This document shows, piece by piece, positions 5,032 to 5,534 of a stretch of DNA of 5,534 bases. The stretch's first letter is position 1. Every line of letters starts with the position of its first letter. The DNA is from Caulobacteraceae bacterium (lineage in GTDB: Bacteria > Pseudomonadota > Alphaproteobacteria > Caulobacterales > Caulobacteraceae), in assembly GCA_028291305.1 (NCBI GenBank), contig JAQGII010000249.1, forward strand, positions 1-5,534, read 5' to 3'. The notes beneath the pieces were generated by a model. The model made no database searches and had not been told where the DNA came from. It was given only the letters and a program-made list of their open reading frames with translations. The translations under genes and the position numbers were made by a program.

Positions 5032-5534
5032 TCAGTTCAGCAGCCGCCCGTCGCCCGCGCGCCGGGCCGCCGGCTGGGGCGTGGCAGCCAAACGATCCAT
5101 CTTGTCGAGCAGGTAGTCGACGTCCTCGCGGGGGATGGCCTGCGGCTGGGTGAGGAAGCGCTGCAACATGCGCTCCTGGAAACGTTCGCGGTCGCGCAGA
5201 CTGCCGTCGGCGTTCATCGCGTGATAGGTGTCCACGCCGCTGCGGAAGGCGGGAAACAGCCGGGACGGCAGACCGGCCCGTTCGTAGATGGCCTTCAGGC
5301 CAAGCGGCCCCGCGTCATGGATCATCAGCCAGGTGCGGTGGTGCGGCACGCCGGCCAATTCGGCGATGCCCCATTCGAACAGCCCCATCTGCCCCTGCGC
5401 CAGGGCGCGCAGCAGCAGGGAGGCGGTCAGCCGGCCGTTGCGGTGCAGGTGGGTGACGAAGGCCCCGATGTCCCCCGCCCGGCCCGCCTGGTCCACCAGG
5501 TCGACGGTGGCCCGCTCGGCGGCGCCATGGGATA
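5032..5534 (-). CDS. Second DUF2336 protein, C-terminal part (N-terminus beyond the window)
   Basis: The minus-strand frame is open from the TGA at 5032-5034 to the window edge, giving the last 166 or so residues of a larger protein. Residues encoded up to the edge (ending at AAERATVDLVDQAGR) remain in family-like sequence, so the GTG at 5494-5496 is only an internal valine codon. The segment GRLTASLLLRALAQGQMGLF, then IAELAGV and LFPAF, aligns with residues 256-335 of the DUF2336 protein at 2540-3658. I count about 23 identities over 79 positions without gaps. It is therefore a diverged paralogue, not a recent duplicate. The C-terminal tail differs: it is longer, with RFLTQPQAIPREDVDYLLDKMDRL and a disordered end. 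No catalytic motif or membrane segment is visible, and the function is unknown. It converges on the Hpt gene with a 6-bp gap. Confidence 0.8.
   Translation of the reverse strand, partial: SHGAAERATVDLVDQAGRAGDIGAFVTHLHRNGRLTASLLLRALAQGQMGLFEWGIAELAGVPHHRTWLMIHDAGPLGLKAIYERAGLPSRLFPAFRSGVDTYHAMNADGSLRDRERFQERMLQRFLTQPQAIPREDVDYLLDKMDRLAATPQPAARRAGDGRLLN

Noticed and set aside
5494..5496. GTG as the start of the right-edge minus-strand gene
   Set aside because: The frame stays open with family-like sequence to the window edge, so the true start lies outside the window.

Overview
The window is a GC-rich chromosomal segment from an alphaproteobacterium, most likely of the Caulobacteraceae (Caulobacter/Phenylobacterium-like). 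Three things point there: two DUF2336 proteins, a family concentrated in Alphaproteobacteria; a perfect TTAA-N7-TTAA CtrA-type box in an intergenic region; and few GANTC (CcrM methylation) sites. I see no phage, transposon, CRISPR, tRNA or rRNA. The genes are housekeeping or regulatory, and the interesting part is how they are arranged and controlled.

Left part, minus strand (56-1944): a two-gene unit in which ppx (exopolyphosphatase/pppGpp phosphatase family) overlaps rlmE (23S rRNA 2'-O-uridine methyltransferase) by an ATGA junction, so the two are probably translationally coupled. A divergent intergenic region (1945-2082) with an 8-bp inverted repeat separates ppx from hspQ, which reads rightward (2083-2436) and encodes a small YccV-like/HspQ protein.

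Centre, plus strand (2437-5025): after a short hairpin behind hspQ comes the CtrA-type box (2480-2494). It lies 45 bp upstream of a gene for a full-length DUF2336 protein that starts at TTG. That gene is followed after 33 bp by nadK (NAD kinase) and, after an 89-bp gap, by a gene for a free-standing histidine-phosphotransfer (Hpt) protein, also starting at TTG. The DUF2336 and Hpt genes both have a GGAGG Shine-Dalgarno 5 nt before the TTG.

Right edge, minus strand (5032-5534): the C-terminal part of a second DUF2336 protein converges on the Hpt gene with only 6 bp between stop codons and runs off the window. It is a paralogue of the first DUF2336 protein.

Taken together, the centre and right suggest a cell-cycle-linked module: a putative CtrA target operon carrying a DUF2336 protein and the enzyme that makes NADP+, next to a phosphorelay intermediate and facing a second DUF2336 protein. 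The individual protein families are known. The functional link between them is my inference.
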